DNA of 64,000 bases, taken from assembly GCA_964527215.1 (NCBI GenBank), contig CAZGNZ010000002.1, positions 62,001-126,000 of the forward strand. Direction: 5' to 3'. This DNA comes from CAZGNZ01 sp964527215 (GTDB taxonomy: Bacteria > Fidelibacterota > Marinisomatia > SCGC-AAA003-L08 > JACNLC01). The stretch's first letter is position 1. Each line of letters starts with the position of its first letter. Made by a program: the position numbers and the translations under genes. Below the pieces are notes generated by a model that was not told the origin of the DNA, did not search any database, and saw only the letters and a program-made list of their open reading frames with translations. Below, piece after piece: positions 34,514-43,417 of the stretch.

Positions 34514-35890
34514 ATGGGAAAACTGAATACTGACTGTACCCTTTCACTGTGCATGATTGTAAAAAATGAAGCTGAAACCCTCGGCCGCTGTCTTGAGAGT
34601 GTCAAAAATGTGTGTGACCAGATTGTGATCGTGGATACCGGATCGAAGGATGACACCGTTGCAGTCGCTCAGTCATTTGGAGCGGAGGTTCATCATTTCG
34701 ACTGGATCGATGATTTTTCTGCCGCCAGGAATGAATCCATAAAATATGCCAAGGGCGACTGGGTTTTATGGATGGATGCGGATGAGTGGATGGATCCGGC
34801 ATCCATAGAGCATCTTCAGAAGATTCTGCAGAAACCGACTCAGCCAATGATTTATCTGGTAACAATACGATCATTAAAAGATCAGGGAAAGAATTTTCAT
34901 GATTCCGACGCCCACCGACTGTTTACCAATCACCACCAGATTCGCTTCAGCGGTCGAATACATGAACAAATCAGCAAATCCGCATTCCGAATCAAAGCCA
35001 GGGAAGCGGTTTCCAACATCCTGCTTCATCATACCGGATATGATCTGGGTGAAGATGCAGATCTCCGTAAACTTCAGCGCAATCAGCCGCTCCTCGAACA
35101 GCTGGTTCTGGAAGAACCCAACAATGCATATGCATTTTTCTGGCTGGCTCAGAACCTGTCGCAGCAGGATCAGAATGAACTGGCGATAAAATATCTCGAA
35201 CACAGCCTGAAAATGAAGCAGTTCCCGAAATCGTTTCTCTGCTCAGCGCTGAACATCTGTGCCCAGCTTTACTTCAGGACCGGGAAACCTGCAAAAGCCC
35301 TTGAATATGCCCGAAAATCACAGCGGTTGGTTCCGATGCAGTTTGGCGCGCTGTACGTTCAGTATCTGGTTGTTTCATCCGGCAGTCAGGTGGATGAGCT
35401 GGTGCCGCTGCTGAGAAAAATGCATCACAATGCCGTTTATCTGCAGACCCACCCCAAACAGATTTCCACCGATACAGTCGCACCGCCGGCATCCATTCTC
35501 GTTTCACTGGGAGATGCCCTGCTGAAACAGGGGAAACTCAGTGACGCACTGCAAACCTATCTTGAATCATATAAAAGCCTGCCGGACAGGGAAACTCTCA
35601 AAAAAATCATTCCCCTCGCACAGCAGTTCAATAACCTGGATATTCTGGATGAGGTATTAAAACGTGCCCTTGAACTGGATAATTCGGATCCCGAACTGCT
35701 GGATATCTATGCTTTGGTGAATTTGAAGATGAACCGGATGGAAACTGCCCTTGAACTTTACTTAAGGCTGGCTGAACAGGTCCCGGATAATCAGAAAATC
35801 CAGGAACGGATTGCCGCGGTTCACGCCAAAATGGGAAATATAGAGCAGGCCAAGGAGATATTGATGAATCTGAGCCGGAATGACCAGTAA
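34514..35890 (+). CDS. TPR-containing family 2 glycosyltransferase
   Basis: The GT2 domain (about residues 1-230 of 458) has LSLCMIVKNEAETLGRCLES, IVDTGSKDDTVAVAQ, FSAARNESIKYAKGDWVLW and MDADEWMD, the SunS/WaaE-like subgroup. TPR repeats fill the remainder, for example GKLSDALQTYLESYKSLPD and NRMETALELYLRLAEQVPDN. This subgroup is often found in bacteria with protein glycosylation. It is the last + strand gene of the glycan locus; a repeat element and opposite-strand genes follow. Confidence 0.9.
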   Translation: MGKLNTDCTLSLCMIVKNEAETLGRCLESVKNVCDQIVIVDTGSKDDTVAVAQSFGAEVHHFDWIDDFSAARNESIKYAKGDWVLWMDADEWMDPASIEHLQKILQKPTQPMIYLVTIRSLKDQGKNFHDSDAHRLFTNHHQIRFSGRIHEQISKSAFRIKAREAVSNILLHHTGYDLGEDADLRKLQRNQPLLEQLVLEEPNNAYAFFWLAQNLSQQDQNELAIKYLEHSLKMKQFPKSFLCSALNICAQLYFRTGKPAKALEYARKSQRLVPMQFGALYVQYLVVSSGSQVDELVPLLRKMHHNAVYLQTHPKQISTDTVAPPASILVSLGDALLKQGKLSDALQTYLESYKSLPDRETLKKIIPLAQQFNNLDILDEVLKRALELDNSDPELLDIYALVNLKMNRMETALELYLRLAEQVPDNQKIQERIAAVHAKMGNIEQAKEILMNLSRNDQ

Positions 35891-35970
35891 TCACCTGCGC
35901 TGACGAAGGTTTGGTGTCGGACAACCTGTTACATGAGAAAGCCAAATCCGACTGCAGAACAGGAAGTGCT

Positions 35971-36062
35971 TGAATCCGCCGTTTGGCGTGGCGGCGAAAT
36001 AGTTAATGACCCGATCGATTACTGATATCTCGTCCCGCCAGCTGACAGGCGGGGAAATTCAT
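35971..36062 (-). repeat. Dispersed palindromic element, copy A (92 bp, internally shortened)
   Basis: In reverse complement it runs from ATGAATTTCCCCGCC to CGGCGGATTCA and contains the hairpin-forming core with CGCCGCCACGCCAAA. Relative to the 169-bp copy at 51710 and the 138-bp copy at 63551 it lacks the inner segment that contains the AAGCGGCGG and GTCCG arms. It sits in the 284-base space between the end of the glycan locus and the M23 peptidase gene. Confidence 0.75.
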
Positions 36063-36174
36063 CGCTGCGAGTGCCGCCATAGTCATACCAACTTCAGTAT
36101 TCACGGTCACGCTGTAAGGTCGCTCCAGCATATTAATTGTTGCACAGGGACATGCATCGAAAATTGCGGAAAGT

Positions 36175-37191
36175 TTATTTCCTGTGTTGTTTGATATACT
36201 GATTCCATTGAGGTTCTCCCCGCGAGACATCTCGTGAATCCGCAGTATAGTTATTGAACTGGGCCGGCAGGCCTTCTCCATTATACAGTTCCGGTGTGTT
36301 CTGCAGATGATAATGAAGACCCGGTGCTGTTGAATGCCCACTGTTCCCGCAGCGGGCAATAAACTCCCCTGAGCGTACATTCTGACCCGGCTTCACTTTG
36401 ACGGAGTGATGCTGGAGATGGCAGAGGAAGCTGTACTCGCTGTTTCCGTGATCAATGACGACCATATTGCCCGGAGAATCTGTCATTTGCCCAGGAATGT
36501 TTTCAGGTACGGTATCGACTGCATGGACGATCACACCTGAGGCCGGAGCCAGGATGGGGCGTCCATATGCATAAAAATCAGAGTTTCGAGAACCGTCATT
36601 TTCATACATGCAGTGTTCCAGCAGAACTGTAAAATCACAGGCAAAACGCTGATCCCGCGATGCAGCATGGTTGTTCATATAAAATGGTCGGCCGCCCCAA
36701 ACAACATACCATTCACCCTCAAACGGCAGTTCAAGCTTTGCGGATGTTTGATAGTTATCATAGGGAGAATCGTATTCTGCAGGGAGCGTTTCCAGACTGA
36801 ATTCGTAAATCTTTCCAGATTCCTTGAAACCAAAGACGGTGCAAACCGGGGTGCCGGTCTTTGAATATTCCGAGTATCGGGTGTATTTGTAAAACTGCTG
36901 ATCATTCCATCCCGTAATAATTCGTTCATTCAAAAGGCGGGATTCAACGCCGACCTGACTGCTGACCTGTTCGCTGAATGCAGACAATTTTTCATATGAG
37001 AAATCGGTTTCAGAAAAATAGGGTTCCAATTGAACCAGAGAACGGGATATCAGAAGCTTATTGAGAAACTGTCCATGTTCAAGGCCATCTGTAACATTCG
37101 TGATGCCGTCTTCGGCAAAGAGCAGAACCGCCCACCCCGCAAACAGACCCGTCAGAATTTTGACCCGCCGGGATACAAGTTTACTTATCAT
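36175..37191 (-). CDS. M23-family (LytM-like) metallopeptidase
   Basis: The 338-residue protein has an N-terminal hydrophobic segment (RVKILTGLFAGWAVLLFA), a signal peptide or anchor, so it is exported. The C-terminal catalytic domain has the zinc ligands of M23 peptidases: NNHAASRDQRFACD and GLHYHLQ, with SFLCHLQHHSVKVKPGQNV and GEFIARCGNSG between. These enzymes cut peptidoglycan cross-bridges or act as regulators. ATG 37191 is preferred to 37206 because GGAG lies just upstream. It overlaps the preceding peptidase gene, so the two are coupled. Confidence 0.87.
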   Translation of the reverse strand: MISKLVSRRVKILTGLFAGWAVLLFAEDGITNVTDGLEHGQFLNKLLISRSLVQLEPYFSETDFSYEKLSAFSEQVSSQVGVESRLLNERIITGWNDQQFYKYTRYSEYSKTGTPVCTVFGFKESGKIYEFSLETLPAEYDSPYDNYQTSAKLELPFEGEWYVVWGGRPFYMNNHAASRDQRFACDFTVLLEHCMYENDGSRNSDFYAYGRPILAPASGVIVHAVDTVPENIPGQMTDSPGNMVVIDHGNSEYSFLCHLQHHSVKVKPGQNVRSGEFIARCGNSGHSTAPGLHYHLQNTPELYNGEGLPAQFNNYTADSRDVSRGEPQWNQYIKQHRK

Positions 37192-37981
37192 TGTTCTCCA
37201 TTTCAATTATCTGTTTAATTTTGTTTTCAGCAAAGTATTGGAATTGATCTATAAAATCACCGCTTGCTTCGGTGAAGCAGCGAATGATGTTCTCAGAGTC
37301 TGATTTCAAAATGGTGTTGAGTATTTTTCCGCATCCATATTCTTTTAGCAGAAAATTGAACAGAAGACTGCCCCATGTGTAGGCTTGCTCCCCGGAAATT
37401 TTGTCCAGATCGGTCATGATTCCGGATCGATACTGATTGATCAAATATTGGTGATGACGGGGGGTGCGGTATTCGCCAGAAAGAAAGATGGCCATCCCCT
37501 CGGAAAACCAGATCGGACGGCGGTCCATTGCCGACTTCGGTGAAACTGATTCTTCCCACAGATGAACGGTTTCATGAATAACAACTTGTTTGAATTCATC
37601 CTTATCATAGTAAGGCGGCGTTTCAAGAGCAAATGTCGGTGCTGTAAGCCGGTACTGATTTGGACTTATCAAACAGATGTCGTTTCCCTGGGGCTGAGCA
37701 ATCCTGGTGGATTTGGTCGGTATCCTGGTAAATGGCTGTACAAACGAGTCGTATTCAGTTCGTGAATGACAGATGAAAACATTGATGAAATCGATTTCAC
37801 ACGGGATACTGAAAAACCGACTGATAGTCTGCAGTGCATCATCCAGATGCGCGGGCAGCAGTTCAGCAATATCGGCGTCTTCATCATGAAACAAAACACG
37901 ATAATTACTGGCACTAGTAACAAATACGCAGTTAAAAGATTGATATAAGATTGGTTCTAAATGGTTTGATCTGTTGCTCAT
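37181..37981 (-). CDS. Gluzincin-type metallopeptidase (peptidase MA-like)
   Basis: The 266-residue protein contains VVIHETVHLWEE, the HExxH zinc motif, with WFSEGMAIFLSGEY downstream supplying the third ligand glutamate, as in peptidase MA-like/M61-related families. No clear signal peptide is seen. ATG 37981 is chosen over the TTG at 37990. It overlaps the M23 gene and probably shares its transcript; the selenocysteine peroxiredoxin lies 84 bases upstream on the same strand. The substrate is unknown. Confidence 0.8.
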   Translation of the reverse strand: MSNRSNHLEPILYQSFNCVFVTSASNYRVLFHDEDADIAELLPAHLDDALQTISRFFSIPCEIDFINVFICHSRTEYDSFVQPFTRIPTKSTRIAQPQGNDICLISPNQYRLTAPTFALETPPYYDKDEFKQVVIHETVHLWEESVSPKSAMDRRPIWFSEGMAIFLSGEYRTPRHHQYLINQYRSGIMTDLDKISGEQAYTWGSLLFNFLLKEYGCGKILNTILKSDSENIIRCFTEASGDFIDQFQYFAENKIKQIIEMENNDK

Positions 37982-38065
37982 GAGAAACAATTTACTGACA
38001 GGCAGCCAAACGTATTATCAAAAGTATTTAAATATTGGTCAGCCGGATGTGGTCATTGCAGCTGT

Positions 38066-38776
38066 TTAATGGTCTTTAAACGGGTCCCATTCTTCCCAGA
38101 CTTTTGCGACGAGTCCCGGGCCGGGCTTCAATGTTTTCTTGCCGGGTTCCCAACCTGCGGGACATGCTTCCGCACCCTTGGTGGCTCGAACATGCTGAAA
38201 GGCATTCAGCTGACGAATGGTTTCCGACATCTGGCGGCCAACAGGCGGCGTCATCACCTCCATGGCCTGAATGATTCCGTCCGGATCGATTAAGAATCTG
38301 CCGCGCAGTTCCACGCCTGCAAGTTCATCATACACTCCGAAGATTTTTCCCACATTGCCCGGACCGTCAGAGGCCATGTGAAACGGAATATCTTTTTTTG
38401 CCATTTTCGACAGTTCAACATCATTCCAGACTTTATGGACAAACTGACTGTCAACACTGACGGAAATCACTTCCGTGCCGAGTTCCTGAAGTTTTTCATA
38501 ATTTGCAGCGACCGCTGACACTTCGGTTGCTCAGACGAAGGTAAAATCACCGGGGTAAAAGCATAGCAAAACCCACTTCCCAAGATAATCGGACAGTTTC
38601 ACGGTCGTGAATTCTCCCCGGTAATATGCCGGGGCTTCAAAATCAGGAGCTTTTGCTCCCACTTTTGCAGTAATCATGGACTCCTCCTTAATTGCTTCGG
38701 CTGTTTTGTTTTCGTCGGGTTTTTTGCCAACAACAGCGCCGGTTGGACGGGCACAGCCAGCCGGTTTATCTGACAT
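38066..38776 (-). CDS. Selenocysteine-containing 2-Cys-type peroxiredoxin (in-frame TGA = Sec82)
   Basis: A thiol/selenol peroxidase of 236 residues, reading through a TGA at 38531-38533. The upstream half ends FYPGDFTFV and the downstream half resumes in the same frame with ATEVSAVAANYEKL. Together they give the AhpC/Prx active-site motif FTFV-U-ATE, with TGA exactly where the peroxidatic cysteine belongs. The resolving cysteine is present near the C-terminus (EACPAGW). ATG 38776 has an AGAGGAG ribosome-binding site; the N-terminal ~45 residues with GCARPTG form an extension seen in related selenoprotein Prx. Insertion needs SelA/B/C/D, not in this window. A candidate SECIS follows the TGA. 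Confidence 0.93.
38506..38531 (-). promoter_or_regulatory. Candidate bacterial SECIS element
   Basis: Directly after the in-frame TGA the RNA can fold in two ways. One is a small hairpin CAGC-GGUC-GCUG whose GGUC loop starts 18 bases after the UGA, matching the usual spacing and the loop G/GU preference. The other is a longer stem AGCAACCG/CGGTCGCT with one mismatch and a nine-base loop. Read by eye; bacterial SECIS elements are poorly conserved. Confidence 0.55.
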
Positions 38777-38819
38777 ACTGTAACTCCTCTTCCACTGAAT
38801 GACCACATCCAGTTGACAT

Positions 38820-38849
38820 ATTTATCTTTGAACATGATAGCATTGTCAA
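38820..38849 (-). promoter_or_regulatory. Possible sigma-70 promoter of the selenoprotein gene
   Basis: On the minus strand TTGACA (38844-38849) and ATAAAT (38820-38825) are 18 bases apart and about 44 bases upstream of ATG 38776. The rest of the 470-base space up to 39246 shows no credible gene. Confidence 0.35.
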
Positions 38850-39222
38850 ACGATTGTCACGGTTTTCGGATTGTCCAGAATAGTAAGAATATAAAAGTTT
38901 ATAGCTGTTAGCTGATATTATAAAATCTTTACAAACAATGAAATTGAGGATTGTCATTCCAACATCGAGTCAATGTTATGGTTTACATGTTTTCTTAAAA
39001 TGGCATTTCAACCAGGAATTCTGATAACGAACTTAACGAAGCCGGTTAGAGCATTCCAAATATTTGGTATAAGTGTCAAAAAACAATTCCTTAGGAAATC
39101 AGTAGTTGGATTTGCCCGTGGCTTGAACGGGATCCAGATTCAATGGCTTGCCCAGTTGTTTTAAATATTGGATCGTCTGAATAAAATATTTTTATCTGCC
39201 AGCTGTCTGCCTGTTAAGCTAG

Positions 39223-39245
39223 GGTGCATAAATCAGACAACAGCC
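39223..39245. repeat. Short direct repeat, left copy (flanks the DUF3667 gene)
   Basis: GGTGCATAAATCAGACAACA with a few more bases recurs, with few differences, at 40107-40128. The two copies bracket the DUF3667 gene almost exactly. Confidence 0.5.
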
Positions 39246-39246
39246 A

Positions 39247-40050
39247 TCAGTATCCCAGATTGAGGGCCAGAATGGTGAAGAAAAACAGAAAATGGACATA
39301 AATGCCAAATGGAATAATGAATCCCACCATCAGTAAAAAGGTTTTAAGAACTGCTGCCCCTGCCTTGAGTTCGTAAAATCTTTTCAAACACAGAAACATA
39401 TAGATCGGCAGCCAGCAGAGATATGTCAACAGGACCACGATGGCAATAACGCTGTCAGATCCATTGGAGAAAAGTCTCATAACTGCAGATATGCTTCTGA
39501 AAGAGATCAGAATAGTCATTGTTGCCAGCAGAAAAAAAGAGAAGAAATGGGTGGAGAACAGCAGATGTTCTATAAAAAAACGTTTCATCTTCAAATTAAC
39601 CAAATGGATAAGGATGGCGTACAGCGGAATGATTATAAATACAAGAGCCGGTTGATTGTATTTCAGATGGGCATTAAAGCGCTCGTTATATATTTCAAAT
39701 GATATTCCATTGCTTTGGATTTGATTTTCTATAATAGTCTGATAAGCCGGAATGTTATCTCCTATACTTTCCATGGTAAAACTGAATATCTGAAATCTGG
39801 CAGTTGTTAACAATGGCACCAGCAGAAAAAATATCAGATTTATGGCAAAATACAGCTTCAACGGCTGAATGAATTTGTTGTCATGTTCCTTGAAGTATGA
39901 AACAGTAAGATGGCCAGGTCTCGTCAGGAGAGAATGAATGGTGCGAAACAGTCGGCTGTCAATATAAAATGCTTCCCTGGAAAACCGTTTAATGAAAGCA
40001 GTGAATGAAAGATTGTGCTTCGGTGATGAATCTATATTGTTTTTCGACAT
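39247..40050 (-). CDS. DUF3667-like membrane protein
   Basis: The 267-residue protein has an N-terminal RTIHSLLTRPGHLTVSYF and KFIQPLKLYFAINLIFFLL, the DUF3667 signature, followed by about four more hydrophobic segments (IIPLYAILIHLV, LLFSTHFFSFFLLATM, IAIVVLLTYLCWLPI and LLMVGFIIPFGIYVHFLFF). It is an inner-membrane protein of unknown function. It lies 83 bases downstream of the ABC exporter genes and might be cotranscribed with them. Confidence 0.75.
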   Translation of the reverse strand: MSKNNIDSSPKHNLSFTAFIKRFSREAFYIDSRLFRTIHSLLTRPGHLTVSYFKEHDNKFIQPLKLYFAINLIFFLLVPLLTTARFQIFSFTMESIGDNIPAYQTIIENQIQSNGISFEIYNERFNAHLKYNQPALVFIIIPLYAILIHLVNLKMKRFFIEHLLFSTHFFSFFLLATMTILISFRSISAVMRLFSNGSDSVIAIVVLLTYLCWLPIYMFLCLKRFYELKAGAAVLKTFLLMVGFIIPFGIYVHFLFFFTILALNLGY

Positions 40051-40106
40051 AATTATGCTGCGTGTTTTTTTAGTTTAATCCGTCAGTTGTCCGTCTTGTT
40101 TCTGGA

Positions 40107-40128
40107 GGTGCATAAATCGGCAACAACC
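40107..40128. repeat. Short direct repeat, right copy
   Basis: Partner of 39223-39245: GGTGCATAAATC is shared exactly, and the remainder matches with a one-base gap and few substitutions. It lies between the ABC ATPase stop and the DUF3667 start. Confidence 0.5.
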
Positions 40129-40133
40129 GCGGC

Positions 40134-41036
40134 TCATATGCCGGAATGGTTCCGCGTAATCTCTAGATAAACATGTTCAAGTCCAATTTCATGCAGTGAG
40201 ACGGATATGAGGTGACTGTCTTCAAAGTTTTTCACGATATCATTGAGTCGCTGTTTTTCAGGCAGATAGACCAGTATTCTGCTGCCTGTTTGGCGAAACT
40301 TCCAGTCGAATGAACTCAGTTTGTTTTCCAACTGCTTAAGATCAGTGGTTTCGATAAGCGCGACTTGTTTAGCCGGAACCAGCTTCCGCAGTTCATTTAG
40401 TGATCCTTCACCTGCTATTTTTCCATTTTGAATGATCCCGATCCGGCTGCACAGCCGCTCAGCTTCCTCCAGAATATGGGTGGTCAGCAAAACGGTGACA
40501 CCGTCCTTTCTAAGCTGCTGTATTAAATCCCATAATTCAAAACGTGCATCAATATCCAATCCTGCTGTGGGTTCATCCAGAATCAGCAAGGATGGTGAAT
40601 GGACCAGTGCAGCTGCAATATTGACGCGCTGCTGCCACCCACCGCTTAGGCAGCAGATCTTTGTGTTTTGATATTTTTTCAGATTAAGTGAATGAAGGAT
40701 TTTGTTAACCTGGTTGGTTGCTGCCGGACCGCGGAGGCCGTAAATCCGTGCGAAGAACTGGAGATTTTCTTTACAAGTCATATCCTGGTACACTGAGATT
40801 TCCTGGGGAACGATTCCAATATTGTGTTTGGTTTTTTCCGATATCGGTTTCCCATGTATTGCAACTGTTCCGGCATCAGCGTCAAGCAGACTGCACAGAA
40901 TATTAATAGTGGTTGATTTTCCGGCACCGTTTGGGCCCAGCAGGCCGTAGATGTCATTTGCGCAAATAGTCAACGTCAGGTTATCCAGCACTGTCTGGTT
41001 TCCAAATGATTTCATCAGGTGTTTAACTTCTATCAT
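40134..41036 (-). CDS. ABC transporter ATP-binding protein (ABC-2 exporter type)
   Basis: The 300-residue protein has Walker A GLLGPNGAGKST, Q-loop VPQEISVYQD, signature CCLSGGWQQRV (W replacing the more usual M/Q residue), Walker B LLILDEPTAGLD and the switch histidine in LLTTHILEEAE. The C-terminal ~80 residues form an extra small domain typical of drug/polysaccharide/Na+ exporter ATPases. It overlaps the permease gene by four bases (ATGA). The substrate is unknown. Confidence 0.93.
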   Translation of the reverse strand: MIEVKHLMKSFGNQTVLDNLTLTICANDIYGLLGPNGAGKSTTINILCSLLDADAGTVAIHGKPISEKTKHNIGIVPQEISVYQDMTCKENLQFFARIYGLRGPAATNQVNKILHSLNLKKYQNTKICCLSGGWQQRVNIAAALVHSPSLLILDEPTAGLDIDARFELWDLIQQLRKDGVTVLLTTHILEEAERLCSRIGIIQNGKIAGEGSLNELRKLVPAKQVALIETTDLKQLENKLSSFDWKFRQTGSRILVYLPEKQRLNDIVKNFEDSHLISVSLHEIGLEHVYLEITRNHSGI

Positions 41037-41809
41037 TCCGCTCCCCTTTTCTCCTGCATCAGCATATCCCGGTAGGATCGTGCGCCGATGAAAATCGCCA
41101 AACCAGCAAAAACAACCAGAAAGATAAGATGAATAGAAATATCACTGTATCCCAATCCCATTGCAGATACTCCTTTCATTGCCTGATTCATGTGAAAGAT
41201 CGGATCGAGGTATGCAAGCGCTAATAAATAGGGGGGGAGTATGGAAACAGGAAAAAAAGTACCGCCAAGCACCAGCAGCGGCACACCAAATGCAGCAACC
41301 GGACCGTTGACATCTTCAGTTCTTTTTGTGAAACGGGCACCGAAAAAGAAACCGGCCCCAACAAAAGAAAACACACTTAAAACGATAATCAGTAATCCCA
41401 AAAGCAATGAACCGTGAAATCTTCCTCCAAACAAAAATGCGATTCCGTACACGACACCGGTTTGTCCGAATGCAATGATAAGGTAAGCAGCAACGATCCC
41501 GAAAAAGTAGGAAATTGGTTTGAGAGGGGAAAGGAGCAGACGGCGCAGCGTACGTCGTTCTCTTTCTGCAACAATGAGGGCAACGGGTCCGCCAAGACAG
41601 CTGAAGAATAATGCTGCCCCAATCAGGATTCCGGGTGCGGTAGAATCAAAAGATCTTGTTGTTCCTGTTCCGCCGGCATAAATCAAACCAAAGAGCAGGA
41701 GCATCAGTGTCGGAAACACAATCCAGAAAATCAGACTCCTGCGCATTCTCACAAGTTCAATCAATATTCTGTTTGCAACCGCTGCTGTTTCGTAGAAATA
41801 TCTCTTCAT
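41033..41809 (-). CDS. ABC-2 type transporter permease
   Basis: The 258-residue protein has six predicted hydrophobic segments (for example LIFWIVFPTLMLLLFGLIYA, LIIVLSVFSFVGAGFFFGA, IHLIFLVVFAGLAIFIGA) and AERERRTLRRLLLSPLKPISYF, the cytoplasmic ABC-2 coupling motif. It forms an exporter with the downstream ATPase and starts the transcript; the 975-base region upstream should hold its promoter. Confidence 0.9.
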   Translation of the reverse strand: MKRYFYETAAVANRILIELVRMRRSLIFWIVFPTLMLLLFGLIYAGGTGTTRSFDSTAPGILIGAALFFSCLGGPVALIVAERERRTLRRLLLSPLKPISYFFGIVAAYLIIAFGQTGVVYGIAFLFGGRFHGSLLLGLLIIVLSVFSFVGAGFFFGARFTKRTEDVNGPVAAFGVPLLVLGGTFFPVSILPPYLLALAYLDPIFHMNQAMKGVSAMGLGYSDISIHLIFLVVFAGLAIFIGARSYRDMLMQEKRGAE

Positions 41810-42784
41810 ACATTTTCCCTATGTATTGTTTGTGATGGGTCCTGTCCAGTCAGTTTTTAAAACTGCAGTCCTTTTTTGCAGGTTGTTTTCCAGTGTGAAC
41901 GTCTCCTAGAACACGTGCTGCTTGAGTATCCTATCCGTCATACGATGTCGATTTTTCAATGCTGGGTCCGGATATCTCGCTGAAGTCGATCATTAGCCGC
42001 CTGAAAAACAATCTTGTGGTTGTAATGCCAAATGCATAAAGCCACCCCAAATAATTGTAATGTATCCCTGAAAACCGATCTAACAGAACGAGACCGGGAA
42101 AAGTGCTTTGAGCTGTACATTCAATCTGTAGAAATCGCACAAGCTCTTTCAGATTTCCATAACTGTGAATCAGGGTTCCGGTGTATAGTATTCCTTGGAA
42201 TATTTCAAGACTGTTATTGGATTAATCCGGATGAACCTGGTTGCTCAATCATTCTCCATCATCATAAGTTATATAGAGCGGGTTAGGATCGTATTTTATC
42301 TTTAAATATTTCTGACTGCATATTGTCATGTTTAAGAAATTATGGGACCGATCTCCAGTTGGTTTTGAATCAATTATCATCGCTTCCCAAAACCAAAAAT
42401 TATTGCAAGATATCACTCTTCAACTGGATCCCTAATGTTAGAGAAAGAGTTGGTTTTTGATATCCTGTAAGGACACCAGATGCAACTCTGACCGAAATTA
42501 AAAATCGACAGGGCAGGTTAATTCAAAACACCTCTCCAGCAAATCTCACCATATTGTAAGCCAGAAAGTGTGAACAGCCAGAGTTGGGCTAAGGAAAACT
42601 CACAGCTTCGAAAAACAGATAGTGCTAAAAATACCGAAAACCTATGTGACAATACTCCAAAAATGTGGTGAAGACCCCTTGTATATTTTCTAATAGTATT
42701 CAATTACTGGCCATCAGTTGTTTTTTGTAAATAAATGTTTTGAATTGGTGACCAATCGGATTTCGGCAGCAACGGGTATCCGGA
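41810..42784. other. 975-bp region without a supported gene
   Basis: The short open frames here (for example 41931-42140 minus and 42032-42286 plus) resemble nothing I know. On the minus strand around 42540-42600 the words LAYNMVRFAGEVF appear with stops in neighbouring codons, faintly like the C-terminal region of some IS transposases. This could be a decayed insertion element; the evidence is thin. Confidence 0.3.
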
Positions 42785-43300
42785 CTATGGGATCCTGGCT
42801 GTATATGGTTCTCCGTAAACGGATGTGTAATCAATCTGGAATGCCATCCGCTGAAAGATCGTCTGAAACAAAGATTCACGATCATCATCATCATGATACG
42901 TAAAAAAGAGGATAATTTTCTCATTTCCACTTTCGATGGCCACCCCCGGACCAACTGCCCCCTGATTATTCAGCCTGTCGTCCAAGCCCAGGAGTTTCAG
43001 CAGCTTTTCGTATCCGGAAAAACCGGATTCACTGATTTCAGATCCGTCCACGTAAATCCTTTTATCCGTGATTATCGCCGGACCCAATCCGGCATTTCTC
43101 AGTGAGTAGCCAAATCCATCCCTGTTGGTATTGAAAGAAATTTCCAGCCTAGGCTGTACTGACAGCCGGTTGTGTTTTCTGGTTTCAAGTCCCTCCCATA
43201 CGGATACAACAATGGATACAACTGCGATAACGATTGCTGAAACCGACAAAATCCTGTCTGCTGGTATACTCTTCAGTTTGTTCACCTTCCATTTCTCCAT
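42785..43300 (-). CDS. Hypothetical protein with one N-terminal membrane helix
   Basis: The ~171-residue protein starts at ATG 43300 (a TTG at 43315 is also possible). A single hydrophobic segment (ILSVSAIVIAVVSIVVSVW, about residues 17-35) is followed by a soluble domain with LSVQPRLEISF, GFGYSLRNAGLGPAIITDKRIYVDG and an acidic YHDDDDRESLF. It resembles widespread uncharacterised proteins of this layout, but I cannot name a function. It is an isolated minus-strand gene. Confidence 0.65.
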   Translation of the reverse strand: MEKWKVNKLKSIPADRILSVSAIVIAVVSIVVSVWEGLETRKHNRLSVQPRLEISFNTNRDGFGYSLRNAGLGPAIITDKRIYVDGSEISESGFSGYEKLLKLLGLDDRLNNQGAVGPGVAIESGNEKIILFFTYHDDDDRESLFQTIFQRMAFQIDYTSVYGEPYTARIP

Positions 43301-43417
43301 ATTGACAGGAGGCAAATATACCCGTAATGGGCATCACGAATGTTTAAAAAACCATTGCCTTCTCAAATACCTTGAGCCGGTCATGAGGGGGTGTAAGTTT
43401 CCGTTGAAATGCCGAGG

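Noticed and set aside
38531..38806. Two separate short peroxiredoxin genes or a simple pseudogene
   Set aside because: A single TGA at the catalytic cysteine, otherwise intact sequence and a good ribosome-binding site make selenocysteine the better reading.
42518..42703. Possible transposase remnant
   Set aside because: Only a short LAYN-like phrase with adjacent stops; too little to name an IS family.
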